Below, one piece after another: positions 1 through 8,258 of a stretch of 64,000 nt of DNA (the stretch's first letter is position 1; every line of letters starts with the position of its first letter). Below the pieces are notes generated by a model that worked only from the letters and a program-made list of their open reading frames with translations, was not told where the DNA came from and searched no databases. This DNA comes from Taklimakanibacter lacteus (GTDB lineage Bacteria > Pseudomonadota > Alphaproteobacteria > Rhizobiales > Aestuariivirgaceae). The stretch covers positions 186,001-250,000 of the forward strand of contig QOZQ01000003.1 of assembly GCA_003576695.1 (NCBI GenBank), written 5' to 3'. A program made the translations under genes and the position numbers.

Positions 1-1
1 T

Positions 2-1291
2 TTGGTCGCCGACATGTCGGGGACGGCCCGGGGCAAGATCCTGCCTCCGTCGAAGTTTTTGAAGGGCAACAAATCGCGCGGCCTGCGCGTGCCCGAAGAG
101 GTTTTCACCCTTACCATCAATGGCCGCTATGTGTGGGAGACCGCCGCCGTCAGCGATGCGGCGATCGACATTTATCTGCAGCCGGATTTCGACACGATGA
201 GGCTGGTGCCCTGGTACAAGGAGCCGACCGCGCAGGTCATCTGCGATGCCTTCCATCTCAATGACGACCCTGTCGATATATCGCCGCGCCACGTCCTGCG
301 CCGCGTGCTCGACCTCTATAAGGAGAAGGGCTGGCGCCCGGTCATAGCACCCGAGCTCGAATTCTACCTGGTCAAGCGCAACACCGACCCCGATTATCCG
401 CTGGAAGCGGCGGTTGGCCGTTCCGGCCGCAAGGAGGCCGGCGGCCAGGCCTATGGCATCGATGCCGCCAACGATTTCGATCCGATCGTCGAGGACATCT
501 ATGATTTCTGCGAGGCGCAGGAGCTCGATGTCGACACGCTAAGCCATGAAAGCGGCCCGGCGCAGCTCGAGATCAATTTCAACCATGGCGATCCGCTCGA
601 GCTTGCCGACCAGGTGTTCCTGTTCAAGCGCACCGTGCGCCAGGCGGCGCTCAAGCACGACATGTATGCGACCTTCATGGCCAAGCCGCATGAGAACGAG
701 CCCGGCTCGTCGATGCACATCCATCAGTCGGTAATGGACATCAAGACCGGCAAGAATGTCTTTGCCGGCCGCGACGGCAAGCCCTCGAAACTGTTCCTTT
801 CCCATATTGCCGGGTTGCAGCGCTATCTGGCGGCCGCCCTTCCGCTCGCCGCACCCAATGTGAACTCCTATCGCCGCCTGGTGCCGGAATCGGATGCGCC
901 CACCAATGTCCACTGGGCCATCGACAACCGCACCGTGTCGCTGCGCGTGCCGTCCTCCGATCCCTCGAACTTGCGGGTGGAGAACCGCGTGCCGGGCGCC
1001 GACGCCAATCCTTATCTTGCCTTTGCGGCATCGCTGGCCTGCGGCTATCTCGGCATGGTGGAGCGGTTGAAGCCGTCCGATCCGGTGGAGGGCTCGGCCT
1101 ATCGCTATGCCCATACCCTGCCGATCAGCCTGGATGAGGCGCTCGACAAGCTGAACTACACCAAGTCGTTCAAGCAGGTGCTGGGCGAGAAATTCGTCGA
1201 GGCCTTCCAGGACGTCAAGCATGAGGAGATGCAGCATTATCGCCGCGTCATCAGCTCCTGGGAGCGGGAATATCTGCTCTTGAATGTGTGA
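2..1291 (+). CDS. Glutamine synthetase family enzyme (gamma-glutamylamine synthetase-like), 5' partial
   Basis: This is the C-terminal 429 residues of a GlnA-fold ATP-dependent amide ligase. The reading frame is open to the window edge, so the true start lies upstream. Visible GS-family segments include the beta-grasp end (DMSGTARGKILP), the metal-binding ELEFYL strand, GPAQLEINF, the nucleotide/glutamate site around HIHQS, and the C-terminal RVPGADANPYLAFAA block. Long, diverged members of this type ligate glutamate to amines such as putrescine (PuuA) rather than making glutamine from ammonia; the SHESGPAQLEINFNHGD stretch fits the PuuA/GlnT-like branch. The substrate cannot be read from this fragment, and no Puu pathway partner follows. 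The next gene starts 65 bases downstream on the same strand. Confidence 0.85.
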   Translation: MVADMSGTARGKILPPSKFLKGNKSRGLRVPEEVFTLTINGRYVWETAAVSDAAIDIYLQPDFDTMRLVPWYKEPTAQVICDAFHLNDDPVDISPRHVLRRVLDLYKEKGWRPVIAPELEFYLVKRNTDPDYPLEAAVGRSGRKEAGGQAYGIDAANDFDPIVEDIYDFCEAQELDVDTLSHESGPAQLEINFNHGDPLELADQVFLFKRTVRQAALKHDMYATFMAKPHENEPGSSMHIHQSVMDIKTGKNVFAGRDGKPSKLFLSHIAGLQRYLAAALPLAAPNVNSYRRLVPESDAPTNVHWAIDNRTVSLRVPSSDPSNLRVENRVPGADANPYLAFAASLACGYLGMVERLKPSDPVEGSAYRYAHTLPISLDEALDKLNYTKSFKQVLGEKFVEAFQDVKHEEMQHYRRVISSWEREYLLLNV

Positions 1292-1356
1292 TTGCCTGAA
1301 TCAGCCGGATTGCCGATGATGGAACGGTGCGGATAGGGATAGTCGGAGGCCGGGTG

Positions 1357-3000
1357 ATGAGCTTGTTGCGCCGTCGCATCGACATTGCGGTCATGCTGTC
1401 AGTGGCTTTCCTGCTGCTGGTCACCGCATCGCCATCCATCGCCGGCAAGGGCGACCGCGCCAGCGGGCCGTCTTATGGCGACATGACATCCTCGATCGCG
1501 GTGCTGCTCGCGACACCTGAGCGCCTCGAGCTGCCGCTCGAGCGCATCAGGGCGGCACTCAAGGCGCATTATGTCGACAATGCCGGCACGGTCTATTGGG
1601 TCGGCACCGGCCGGATGACGCCTTTCATCCAGCGTCTCCTCGATGCCGAGGATGACGGGCTCAATCCCGCGGACTATCCGGTCGATACGCTGATCGACCT
1701 GCGCGACACGCTCGCCCCCGATGATCCGATGAGCGCTGCCCGTACCGAGCTCTATTTTTCGTCGTTCTTCGTCGCCTATGCGTCCGATCTGAAGACCGGC
1801 CGTGTTATTCCGCAGAAGGTCGACCCGCGGCTGTTCCGCAACCGCAAGACGGTGGATGTGCTGCGCATCCTGACCGACCTGAACAAATACCGCGAGCCGA
1901 CGAGATATCTCAACGAGTTCGAGCCCAGGAACCCGCAATACCAGGCGCTCAAGAAGCTCCTGGTGCATTATCGCGACCTTGCGGCGCAAGGCGGCTGGGG
2001 CACGGTGGAGCCCGGCGCCAATCTTAAGCCCGGCATGACCGATCCGCGCGTGGCGGAGGTGCGCAGGCTGGTCGGCGCGACCGGCGACTATGAGTGGCAG
2101 ACGCCTGGCGATCCCGATTTCTATGACGAGCAGCTCGCCATCGGAGTGAGGCGCTTCCAGGCCCGCCACGGGCTCGAGGCCAAGGGACTCGTCGGCAAGC
2201 AGACCATCATTGCCATGAATGTGCCGGTCGAGGAGCGAGTGCGCCAGATCATGCTCAATATGGAGCGCTGGCGCTGGATGCCGGAAAACCTCGGCGACTA
2301 TCATTTCCTCGTCAACATCGCCGCGTTCGAACTGCAGCGCATCCAGGCCAATACCATCATCGACCGCATGGACACGGTGGTGGGGGCGCCGGCGACACAG
2401 ACACCCGAATTCTCCGACGAGCTCGAATATGTCGAGTTCAATCCGACCTGGACCGTACCCTATAGCATCGCCACCAAGGAGATGCTGCCGCGGCTGCGCG
2501 GCAATCCTTACGCCTATGCCGGCGACTTCGAGGTCTTCAGCGGCGGCAAGCTCGCCTCATGGGGCAGCATCGACTGGTTCGCCTATGGGCCGGGCAATTT
2601 TCCCTTCACCTTCCGCCAGAAGCCGGGGCCGAAGAATGCGCTGGGCAAGGTCAAGTTCATGATGCCCAACAAGCACAATATCTATCTCCATGACACGCCG
2701 TCGAAGGACAAGTTCCTGCAGACCGCGAGGGCCTTCAGCCATGGCTGCATCCGCCTGTCGCGACCGGTCGATCTGGCTTACGCGCTGGCGCCCGATCTCG
2801 GCGGCTGGTCGAAGGAGCGCATGAATGCCACCTGGGCGAACGGCAAGACCACGCGCGCGTCCTTCACCGATCACATCCCGGTCCATCTCATCTATGGCAC
2901 CGCCTTCAAGGGCGATGCCGGCATGATCGAGTTCCGCCCCGATGTTTATGGCCGCGACCGCAAGCTCTATAACGCGTTGTTCGGCCGCCCGACGTCGTAA
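1357..3000 (+). CDS. L,D-transpeptidase, YcbB/LdtD type, with peptidoglycan-binding domain
   Basis: A secreted murein L,D-transpeptidase that should form 3-3 cross-links or attach proteins to peptidoglycan in the periplasm. ATG 1357 is preferred over the upstream GTG 1327 because GGAGG (1345-1349) sits 7 bases before it. Residues about 5-30 form a hydrophobic signal segment ending near SPSIA. A YcbB-type scaffold region follows, then a PG_binding_1 repeat at about residues 228-295, then the YkuD catalytic domain from about residue 312. The catalytic signature HGCIRLSRP has Cys at about residue 464, with the upstream YLHDTPS histidine. At 547 residues it is in the normal range for YcbB-like enzymes. 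Confidence 0.9.
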   Translation: MSLLRRRIDIAVMLSVAFLLLVTASPSIAGKGDRASGPSYGDMTSSIAVLLATPERLELPLERIRAALKAHYVDNAGTVYWVGTGRMTPFIQRLLDAEDDGLNPADYPVDTLIDLRDTLAPDDPMSAARTELYFSSFFVAYASDLKTGRVIPQKVDPRLFRNRKTVDVLRILTDLNKYREPTRYLNEFEPRNPQYQALKKLLVHYRDLAAQGGWGTVEPGANLKPGMTDPRVAEVRRLVGATGDYEWQTPGDPDFYDEQLAIGVRRFQARHGLEAKGLVGKQTIIAMNVPVEERVRQIMLNMERWRWMPENLGDYHFLVNIAAFELQRIQANTIIDRMDTVVGAPATQTPEFSDELEYVEFNPTWTVPYSIATKEMLPRLRGNPYAYAGDFEVFSGGKLASWGSIDWFAYGPGNFPFTFRQKPGPKNALGKVKFMMPNKHNIYLHDTPSKDKFLQTARAFSHGCIRLSRPVDLAYALAPDLGGWSKERMNATWANGKTTRASFTDHIPVHLIYGTAFKGDAGMIEFRPDVYGRDRKLYNALFGRPTS

Positions 3001-3055
3001 ACTGCCGTTTCCTTCGCCGTCATGGCGGCCCTGAGGCGGCTGTCAGCGCGGCTGC

Positions 3056-4444
3056 CTATTGTTTCAGCCAGGTCTCGAGACCAGTGATCGCGCTATTGGC
3101 ATCCTCGATGCCGGCGGTGCGCGCTTCGAGGTAGTATTTGAGCGCCATTGTCGGGTCAGGCTTGAGGCCCTGCACATTCTTGTCGCGGAACACGACCGGA
3201 TCATAGGTCTGGCCGAGACGCAAAGAGGCTTCCCGGTTGCCGAGATCACGGGCCTTGCTGAAGAAGGCCCTGGCCGCGCTGATATCGCCGAGGTCCAGGA
3301 GCTTGGTGCCGTTGCGCATCAGAGAATCGCTGTCGGAGGTCGCGGTCTCGCTGTCTTTCTCCAGCGGGGCAGGGATCGGCTGCGCCGCAGCGGTCTCGTG
3401 CTGGGTGACAGGTGGCAAGTTGAAATTTCGCTTCACATCGGTGGGCGGCGCCGAAGCCGGCTCGACCTGTGGCGGCGCCACCGTGGTATCGGTGCCGGTA
3501 TTGCCCAGCGCCACTTTGATCTCTTCGGTCGGCGCGGCGAGATCGCCGGTGCGCGGCTCGATCGCATCGACCGCGATCAGGAGCGGTGAGGGCGGTGGGC
3601 TCGGCACCATCAGCTTCAGATCCATCTCCTCGCCAGGCTTCAGGATCCAGGCATTGTCGGCGCCCTTGGTGCCGGCGGTCAGATAGGCATCGGCCGGCAG
3701 GCCGGTGAGCCGCAAATTGATGTCCTGGTTCGGCAAGGCCGGCTCGGCGCTGATCTTGAGCGGGATGAGGGTGTTCAAGGTGCCGGTCGCGTCCGTGACG
3801 TCCAGTCTTGCCGTGCTGATCGGCTTCTTGATGGCAGCGGCGGCTTCTTGCTCGTCCTGCGTGTTGCTGCCCATCGGCCGTGTATCGGCCGTTCTGGCGT
3901 CCGGCGTATTGAGGCCGGTCAGGAAGTTGCCGAGGGAATCGAAGGCGGCCGTGCTCAGCGCGCCATCATTGGCGCGGTCATAGACGACTGCGCCACCCAG
4001 CGCGCCGACGGCGACCGAGGCGACGCCGGCCAGCACCGCGTCACGCAGTCTCAAGCCATATTGCGTCCTGCGGCGCAGACGCCGCCTTGGTGGCGCATCA
4101 TCCGCCCAGCCGGGTTCGTTCTCATTGCCGGCGATGGTGTCGCCAGGGGAGAACCGCCGGGCCCTGACGGGCGCCAGCATTTCATCGTCATCATTGCGCG
4201 GCTCGCGCATCTTGGCATAGCGCATATAGGCTTCGAGCTGGCTCGGCCCGCGTTTCGGCTCATCGCCCGGCGCTTCCGGCTTTTCCGCCGCCGTCGCCTT
4301 GTTTTCGCCCGCAGGCTCGGTGGGCTTGTCCTCGGCGGATGCGCTCTTGATCTCGCGCCCCAGGAACCAGACCGGCTGCTCGGCTTCAGGTTTACTCCCC
4401 TCGGCTTCCACCTCGGCGGTCTTGCGCCGCTCGCTCGACTTCAT
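3056..4444 (-). CDS. Hypothetical membrane-anchored protein with C-terminal Sel1-like/TPR repeat
   Basis: Not recognised by name. The 462-residue product starts with a long charged, low-complexity cytoplasmic region (about residues 1-130, rich in Glu, Lys, Pro and Arg). One transmembrane segment follows (AVLAGVASVAVGALGGAVV), then a Thr/Pro/Ala-rich linker, and finally a Sel1-like solenoid piece (NGTKLLDLGDISAARAFF, EASLRLGQTYDP, ALKYYLEARTAGI). ATG 4444 is favoured because GGGAG lies 6 bases upstream; the GTG at 4459 has no ribosome-binding site. It lies 45 bases downstream of the TAXI binding-protein gene and may be cotranscribed with it. Sel1 repeats usually mediate protein contacts; any specific role is unknown. 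Confidence 0.75.
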   Translation of the reverse strand: MKSSERRKTAEVEAEGSKPEAEQPVWFLGREIKSASAEDKPTEPAGENKATAAEKPEAPGDEPKRGPSQLEAYMRYAKMREPRNDDDEMLAPVRARRFSPGDTIAGNENEPGWADDAPPRRRLRRRTQYGLRLRDAVLAGVASVAVGALGGAVVYDRANDGALSTAAFDSLGNFLTGLNTPDARTADTRPMGSNTQDEQEAAAAIKKPISTARLDVTDATGTLNTLIPLKISAEPALPNQDINLRLTGLPADAYLTAGTKGADNAWILKPGEEMDLKLMVPSPPPSPLLIAVDAIEPRTGDLAAPTEEIKVALGNTGTDTTVAPPQVEPASAPPTDVKRNFNLPPVTQHETAAAQPIPAPLEKDSETATSDSDSLMRNGTKLLDLGDISAARAFFSKARDLGNREASLRLGQTYDPVVFRDKNVQGLKPDPTMALKYYLEARTAGIEDANSAITGLETWLKQ

Positions 4445-4489
4445 CACTAACTCCCTCACATCCCCGGCACTACCGCAATGCGCTTGGCG

Positions 4490-5575
4490 CTATTGCAACG
4501 CGCTCGACTTCAGTCTCACAAAGCCTTCGAGACCGGTGCTCTTCGTCCTTTCGACATAGGACTGGAACGCGGCCTTCATAGCCGCTTCTTCCTTGCTTTC
4601 GCTGTCGGCCTGGGCGCGCTTGTGGTTGTCCAGCCACTCGTCGGCGGTGACATAGCGGGTCCATCCCGGCAGGTCGGCGGAAAGATTAACATCATTCCAT
4701 GCCGCATGCCACTTTCCGGTCTGCAGATCGCCGATGCCCGAATAAAGCACATCGGCGAATTTTCGCAGCTTGTAGTAGCGGTCGGTGCCCTTCTTCCAGT
4801 TATACACAGCGACCGCATAGCTGACGCTCAGCGTCTCGGTCATGCCGCTCTCCTGCGCGAGGCCGTCATAGGTCTTGGCCGTCAGGATCGCCGGTGTGTA
4901 GATCTCGTTGAGCTCATCATTGCCGGTGACATTGAGGAGCTTGTACTTGCCCGTGCGCGCGAGCTCTTCAGCGATGGCCGAGGGTTGCGGTGCCAGGATG
5001 ACGATCGCATCGGCCTTGCCGCTCTTGAGCAGCGCGGCCGCATCGCCTTCGCGCCCGTCGACCGGTTTGACGGCGATGCCGAGCGAGTCGAACAGCATGG
5101 TCGAGGTGACGAAGCGCGGCTCGCTCGCGGCACCTATATTGACGTTCTTGCCGGCGAGATCGGCGAGGCTCGCAATGTCCTTGCGCGCGATGACATGGAC
5201 CTGCGCCGAGCCGAGGCGCGCGACATAGGTGATTTTCTTGTCGATGTCCTCGACCAGGCCCTGCTTGCGCATATAGGCGATGGTATCGGAGGGCACGATG
5301 CTGGCGTCGATGCCCTTGAGGAACAGGAGATCGCGGACGGCTTCGACGGAGCCATGTCCCATCACGGGCAGGATGCGCAGGTCGCGCTCGGCTTCCATCA
5401 GGACCGCGAGGTCAGTCGCATAGCGTGTGGCCTGGCCGCTGCCGCCATCGGTGATCAGCGTAATGGCGCCCGCATTCATGCGGGCGATATCCTTGGTGTC
5501 TTCCCCCTGAACCGACCCGGCGCCTGTGAGCAAGGTCGCTGCGAGTACGCATACCATTCTCAAGGCTCTACTCAT
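4490..5575 (-). CDS. TAXI-family TRAP transporter solute-binding protein (orphan)
   Basis: A 361-residue periplasmic binding protein with an N-terminal signal peptide (MSRALRMVCVLAATLLTGAGSVQG). The family pattern is visible: ITLITDGGSGQATRYATDLA near the mature N-terminus, the GIDASIVPSDTIAYM loop, and the LADLAGKNVNIGAASEP segment typical of TAXI (TRAP-associated extracytoplasmic immunogenic) proteins. TAXI proteins normally deliver substrate to a fused DctQM membrane subunit, but no such permease is present in the window. It is followed by the Sel1-like gene and lies 131 bases downstream of ackA on the same strand. A link to the neighbouring sulfonate genes is possible only from position. 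Confidence 0.8.
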   Translation of the reverse strand: MSRALRMVCVLAATLLTGAGSVQGEDTKDIARMNAGAITLITDGGSGQATRYATDLAVLMEAERDLRILPVMGHGSVEAVRDLLFLKGIDASIVPSDTIAYMRKQGLVEDIDKKITYVARLGSAQVHVIARKDIASLADLAGKNVNIGAASEPRFVTSTMLFDSLGIAVKPVDGREGDAAALLKSGKADAIVILAPQPSAIAEELARTGKYKLLNVTGNDELNEIYTPAILTAKTYDGLAQESGMTETLSVSYAVAVYNWKKGTDRYYKLRKFADVLYSGIGDLQTGKWHAAWNDVNLSADLPGWTRYVTADEWLDNHKRAQADSESKEEAAMKAAFQSYVERTKSTGLEGFVRLKSSALQ

Positions 5576-5683
5576 GCCTTGTCTCCCAGCTTGTATGCCG
5601 TCCCCTGTGTCGGACAGAACTGCACCCCGGCCTGTCCGAACTTATCTAATCAAGCCCGAGATTGTGGCGGGCGTCCGGCATTA

Positions 5684-5697
5684 TTAAGGATTCTTAA
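5684..5697. promoter_or_regulatory. Short palindrome upstream of the TAXI gene
   Basis: TTAAG-GATT-CTTAA lies in the 131-base gap between ackA and the TAXI binding-protein gene. It is a perfect 5-base-arm inverted repeat in an otherwise unstructured AT-richer stretch and could be an operator or part of the promoter. There is no independent support. Confidence 0.25.
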
Positions 5698-5706
5698 CGC
5701 GCTTGG

Positions 5707-6747
5707 TTAGGTAAGTAGTCCTGTCGTATGTCGGGCTATGATTAGTTCCTCATTGGCTAGCACGATATGCACGGAAAAGCCATTTATCCAAGCGAGATGG
5801 TGAATGATGCGGCCACGGACGAATTCGGCGTTCTCGCCGATCCCGCCGGTGAACACCATGGCATCGATCCCGCCCATGGCGGCGATCAGGGAAGCGGCTT
5901 GCCGGGCGGCCCAGTAGCAATAGGCCTCGACGGCGTCCTGGGCCTGGCGCTCCGGACTTTCGAGCAGGCGCCGCATGTCGCTGGTGAGGCCGCTCAAGCC
6001 CAGGAGACCGCTCTTGCGATAGAGAATTTCCTCCATTTGCTCGAGACTTAGCCGGTCGTCCTTCATGATCGAAAGCACCACGCCCGGATCGATGGCGCCA
6101 GGCCTTGTGCCCATCACCAGCCCGTCGAGGGTCGAATAGCCCATGGTGGTGGCGACGCATTTTCCCTCCCGCACCGCAGCAAGGCTGGCGCCGTTGCCGA
6201 GATGGGCAATGAGAAGCCGGGCGGGCAGGGGCTTGCCTGTGGCCGCGGGCAGCGCGTGGACAACATGTTCATAACTTAGCCCATGGAAGCCGTAGCGCCG
6301 GTAGCCGCGCTCGAAATAGGCGCGGGGCAGGGCAAAGCGGGCGGCGATCTCGGGCTGGCTCGCATGGAATGCGGTATCGAAACAGGCGACTTGCGGCACA
6401 TGCGGGGCGGCTTCCCGCATCGCCCGGAGCGCATCGAGCCCATAGGGCTGATGCAAGGGGGCCAGCGCCCGCAAGGCGTTGAGCCGGGCCTCGATATCGT
6501 CATCGACGACCACCGGGCGGGAGAATTCGGTGCCGCCATGCACGATGCGGTGACCGACGCCCCTCAGTTGCGCCACCGCGATGTTTTCCCTGGCGAGGCG
6601 CGCGAAGACGGCGTTGAGCGCTTCGGCTCCTGCGCCTGCGACCTGGTCCTTGAAGCGCAAGACGGGATCATTGCGCGTCTCGAACACCGCGAATTTGAGC
6701 GTCGATGATCCGGCATTGAGGACGAGGATGGTCAATGGCTGTCTCAC
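5707..6747 (-). CDS. ackA: Acetate/propionate kinase
   Basis: Catalyses reversible transfer between acetyl phosphate/ADP and acetate/ATP. ASKHA-fold acetokinase motifs are clear: VLNAGSSTLKF at the N-terminus, HRIVHGG (Arg/His), CFDTAFH (catalytic Asp), HLGNGASL, MGTRPGAIDPG (active-site Arg), VFTGGIGEN, and a late NEE metal ligand. At 346 residues it is about 50 shorter than classical AckA, the difference being in the N-terminal domain, but no active-site motif is missing. GTG 6747 is chosen because it overlaps the MFS stop in a GTGA arrangement, implying translational coupling. In the xsc-MFS-ackA order it would convert the acetyl phosphate made by Xsc into acetate with ATP formation, replacing the more usual phosphotransacetylase. 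Confidence 0.9.
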   Translation of the reverse strand: MRQPLTILVLNAGSSTLKFAVFETRNDPVLRFKDQVAGAGAEALNAVFARLARENIAVAQLRGVGHRIVHGGTEFSRPVVVDDDIEARLNALRALAPLHQPYGLDALRAMREAAPHVPQVACFDTAFHASQPEIAARFALPRAYFERGYRRYGFHGLSYEHVVHALPAATGKPLPARLLIAHLGNGASLAAVREGKCVATTMGYSTLDGLVMGTRPGAIDPGVVLSIMKDDRLSLEQMEEILYRKSGLLGLSGLTSDMRRLLESPERQAQDAVEAYCYWAARQAASLIAAMGGIDAMVFTGGIGENAEFVRGRIIHHLAWINGFSVHIVLANEELIIARHTTGLLT

Positions 6748-8228
6748 TCCGTTGTTGGGGCCGCTGGCCGGACATTGACGCGCAGTGGCTTCTCCTCGAT
6801 CAGATGGAGGCTCGCGAGCGACAGCAATACGCCGCCGGTCGCGGCAATGAAGACCCAGCGGAACACCGAGGCGATGTCGGTGCCCGCCGCCGCGAAGCTA
6901 TGCGCCAGGCTTTCCATGGTGACATGGGCGGCGATATCCGCCGGCAGGCTGCCGATCACGATCGCCCCGAAGACCGCCACGACGAGGGCGCCGCCGAGCG
7001 AGCGGAAGAAGTTCAAGGTGCCGGTGGCGGTGCCCATCTGATGCGGCGACACGGCGTTCTGGATCGCCAGCAAGGTGAGGGGAAATATCGTGCCGAGGCC
7101 GATCGATGCCGCTGTCAGGATCAGCGCGAATGTCCACAGCGGCAAATTCTGCGGGTCCACCGCAACCACCGCGAGGCCGAGGGCGGCAATGACGAGGCCG
7201 ATCATCGTCGGACGCTTGTAATGCTTGAAATGGACCATCATACGGGCGCTGGAGGCGGCGCCGACGACAGTGCCGACCATCAGCGGGATGAGCGTGAAGC
7301 CCGATTGGCTGGCCGTAAGCCCATATTTGCCTTCCAGAAAAATGGGCATGTAGATGGCGAGCCCGATGAATACACCCATGCCGGCACAGGCTGCGATGAC
7401 GCTCATCGTCACCACCCTGTTGGCGAGGATCTCGATGGGGATGAGGGGCTCGGGCGCGGTCCTGAGGCGCGCCACGAAGAGGACCGCGAACAGGACAAAG
7501 GCGCCGATGAGGCCAAGAATGGTGCCCGATGTCCACGCATAGCGCGGACCGGCGAGGCTCAGCGCCAGCAGCAAGGCGGTCGTGGCGATGATCATCATGG
7601 CAGCGCCGAGCAGGTCGAGCTTGTGCGGCTTTTCGTGGCGCGGCAGTTTCTTGAGCAGCGAGTTCGTCATCCACAGAGAGACGAGGCCGATCGGCAGGTT
7701 GATCCAGAAGATCGCCGACCAGTGGAGCTTTTCCGCCATGAAGCCGCCGAGCGCCGGCCCGGCGATGCTCGACGCCGCGAAGACGCCGGCAATATAGCCC
7801 TGGTAGCGCATTCTTTCCTTGGGTGATACGATATCGGCGATGATCGTCTGCGCCAGCGAGATCAGCCCGCCGCCACCCATGCCCTGAAGCGAGCGCGCCA
7901 GGATCAAGGCGAGCATGGTTGGGGCCAGCGCGCACAGGATGGAGCCCAGGATGAAGATGCCGATCGCCACCAGGAGCGTCACCCGCCGGCCGGCGATGTC
8001 GGATATCTTGCCATAGAGCGGCGTGACTGCCGTCGAGGTGAGAAGATAGGCCGTGACAACCCAGGGGAGATGCTCGAAATCACCCAGGAGGCGCCCGATC
8101 GTCGGCATTGCCGTTGCGACAATGGTCTGATCGAGCGACGCCAGGAACATCGCCGTTATTACGCCGATGATGATCGAGCGCACCTCGGACGGGCTTAGCG
8201 CAGGACTCGCGGTTTCAGGTTTTTCCAT
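6744..8228 (-). CDS. MFS transporter, DHA2 (EmrB/QacA-like) drug:H+ antiporter family
   Basis: A 494-residue inner-membrane protein with about 14 predicted helices. DHA2 hallmarks are visible: LDQTIVATAMPTIGRLLGD (motif D1), the motif A loop LYGKISDIAGRR, and the motif C helix GYIAGVFAASSIAGPALGGF. The family exports hydrophobic or organic-anion compounds using the proton gradient. The gene sits between xsc and ackA, 30 bases after xsc, and its stop overlaps the ackA start, so it is almost certainly cotranscribed. Xsc operons often carry an exporter for sulfite; here this MFS protein could export sulfite, acetate or a sulfonate, but that is inference only. Confidence 0.88.
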   Translation of the reverse strand: MEKPETASPALSPSEVRSIIIGVITAMFLASLDQTIVATAMPTIGRLLGDFEHLPWVVTAYLLTSTAVTPLYGKISDIAGRRVTLLVAIGIFILGSILCALAPTMLALILARSLQGMGGGGLISLAQTIIADIVSPKERMRYQGYIAGVFAASSIAGPALGGFMAEKLHWSAIFWINLPIGLVSLWMTNSLLKKLPRHEKPHKLDLLGAAMMIIATTALLLALSLAGPRYAWTSGTILGLIGAFVLFAVLFVARLRTAPEPLIPIEILANRVVTMSVIAACAGMGVFIGLAIYMPIFLEGKYGLTASQSGFTLIPLMVGTVVGAASSARMMVHFKHYKRPTMIGLVIAALGLAVVAVDPQNLPLWTFALILTAASIGLGTIFPLTLLAIQNAVSPHQMGTATGTLNFFRSLGGALVVAVFGAIVIGSLPADIAAHVTMESLAHSFAAAGTDIASVFRWVFIAATGGVLLSLASLHLIEEKPLRVNVRPAAPTTE

Positions 8229-8258
8229 TCCTCTTTCTGGGCGCGGAATGGTCCAATC

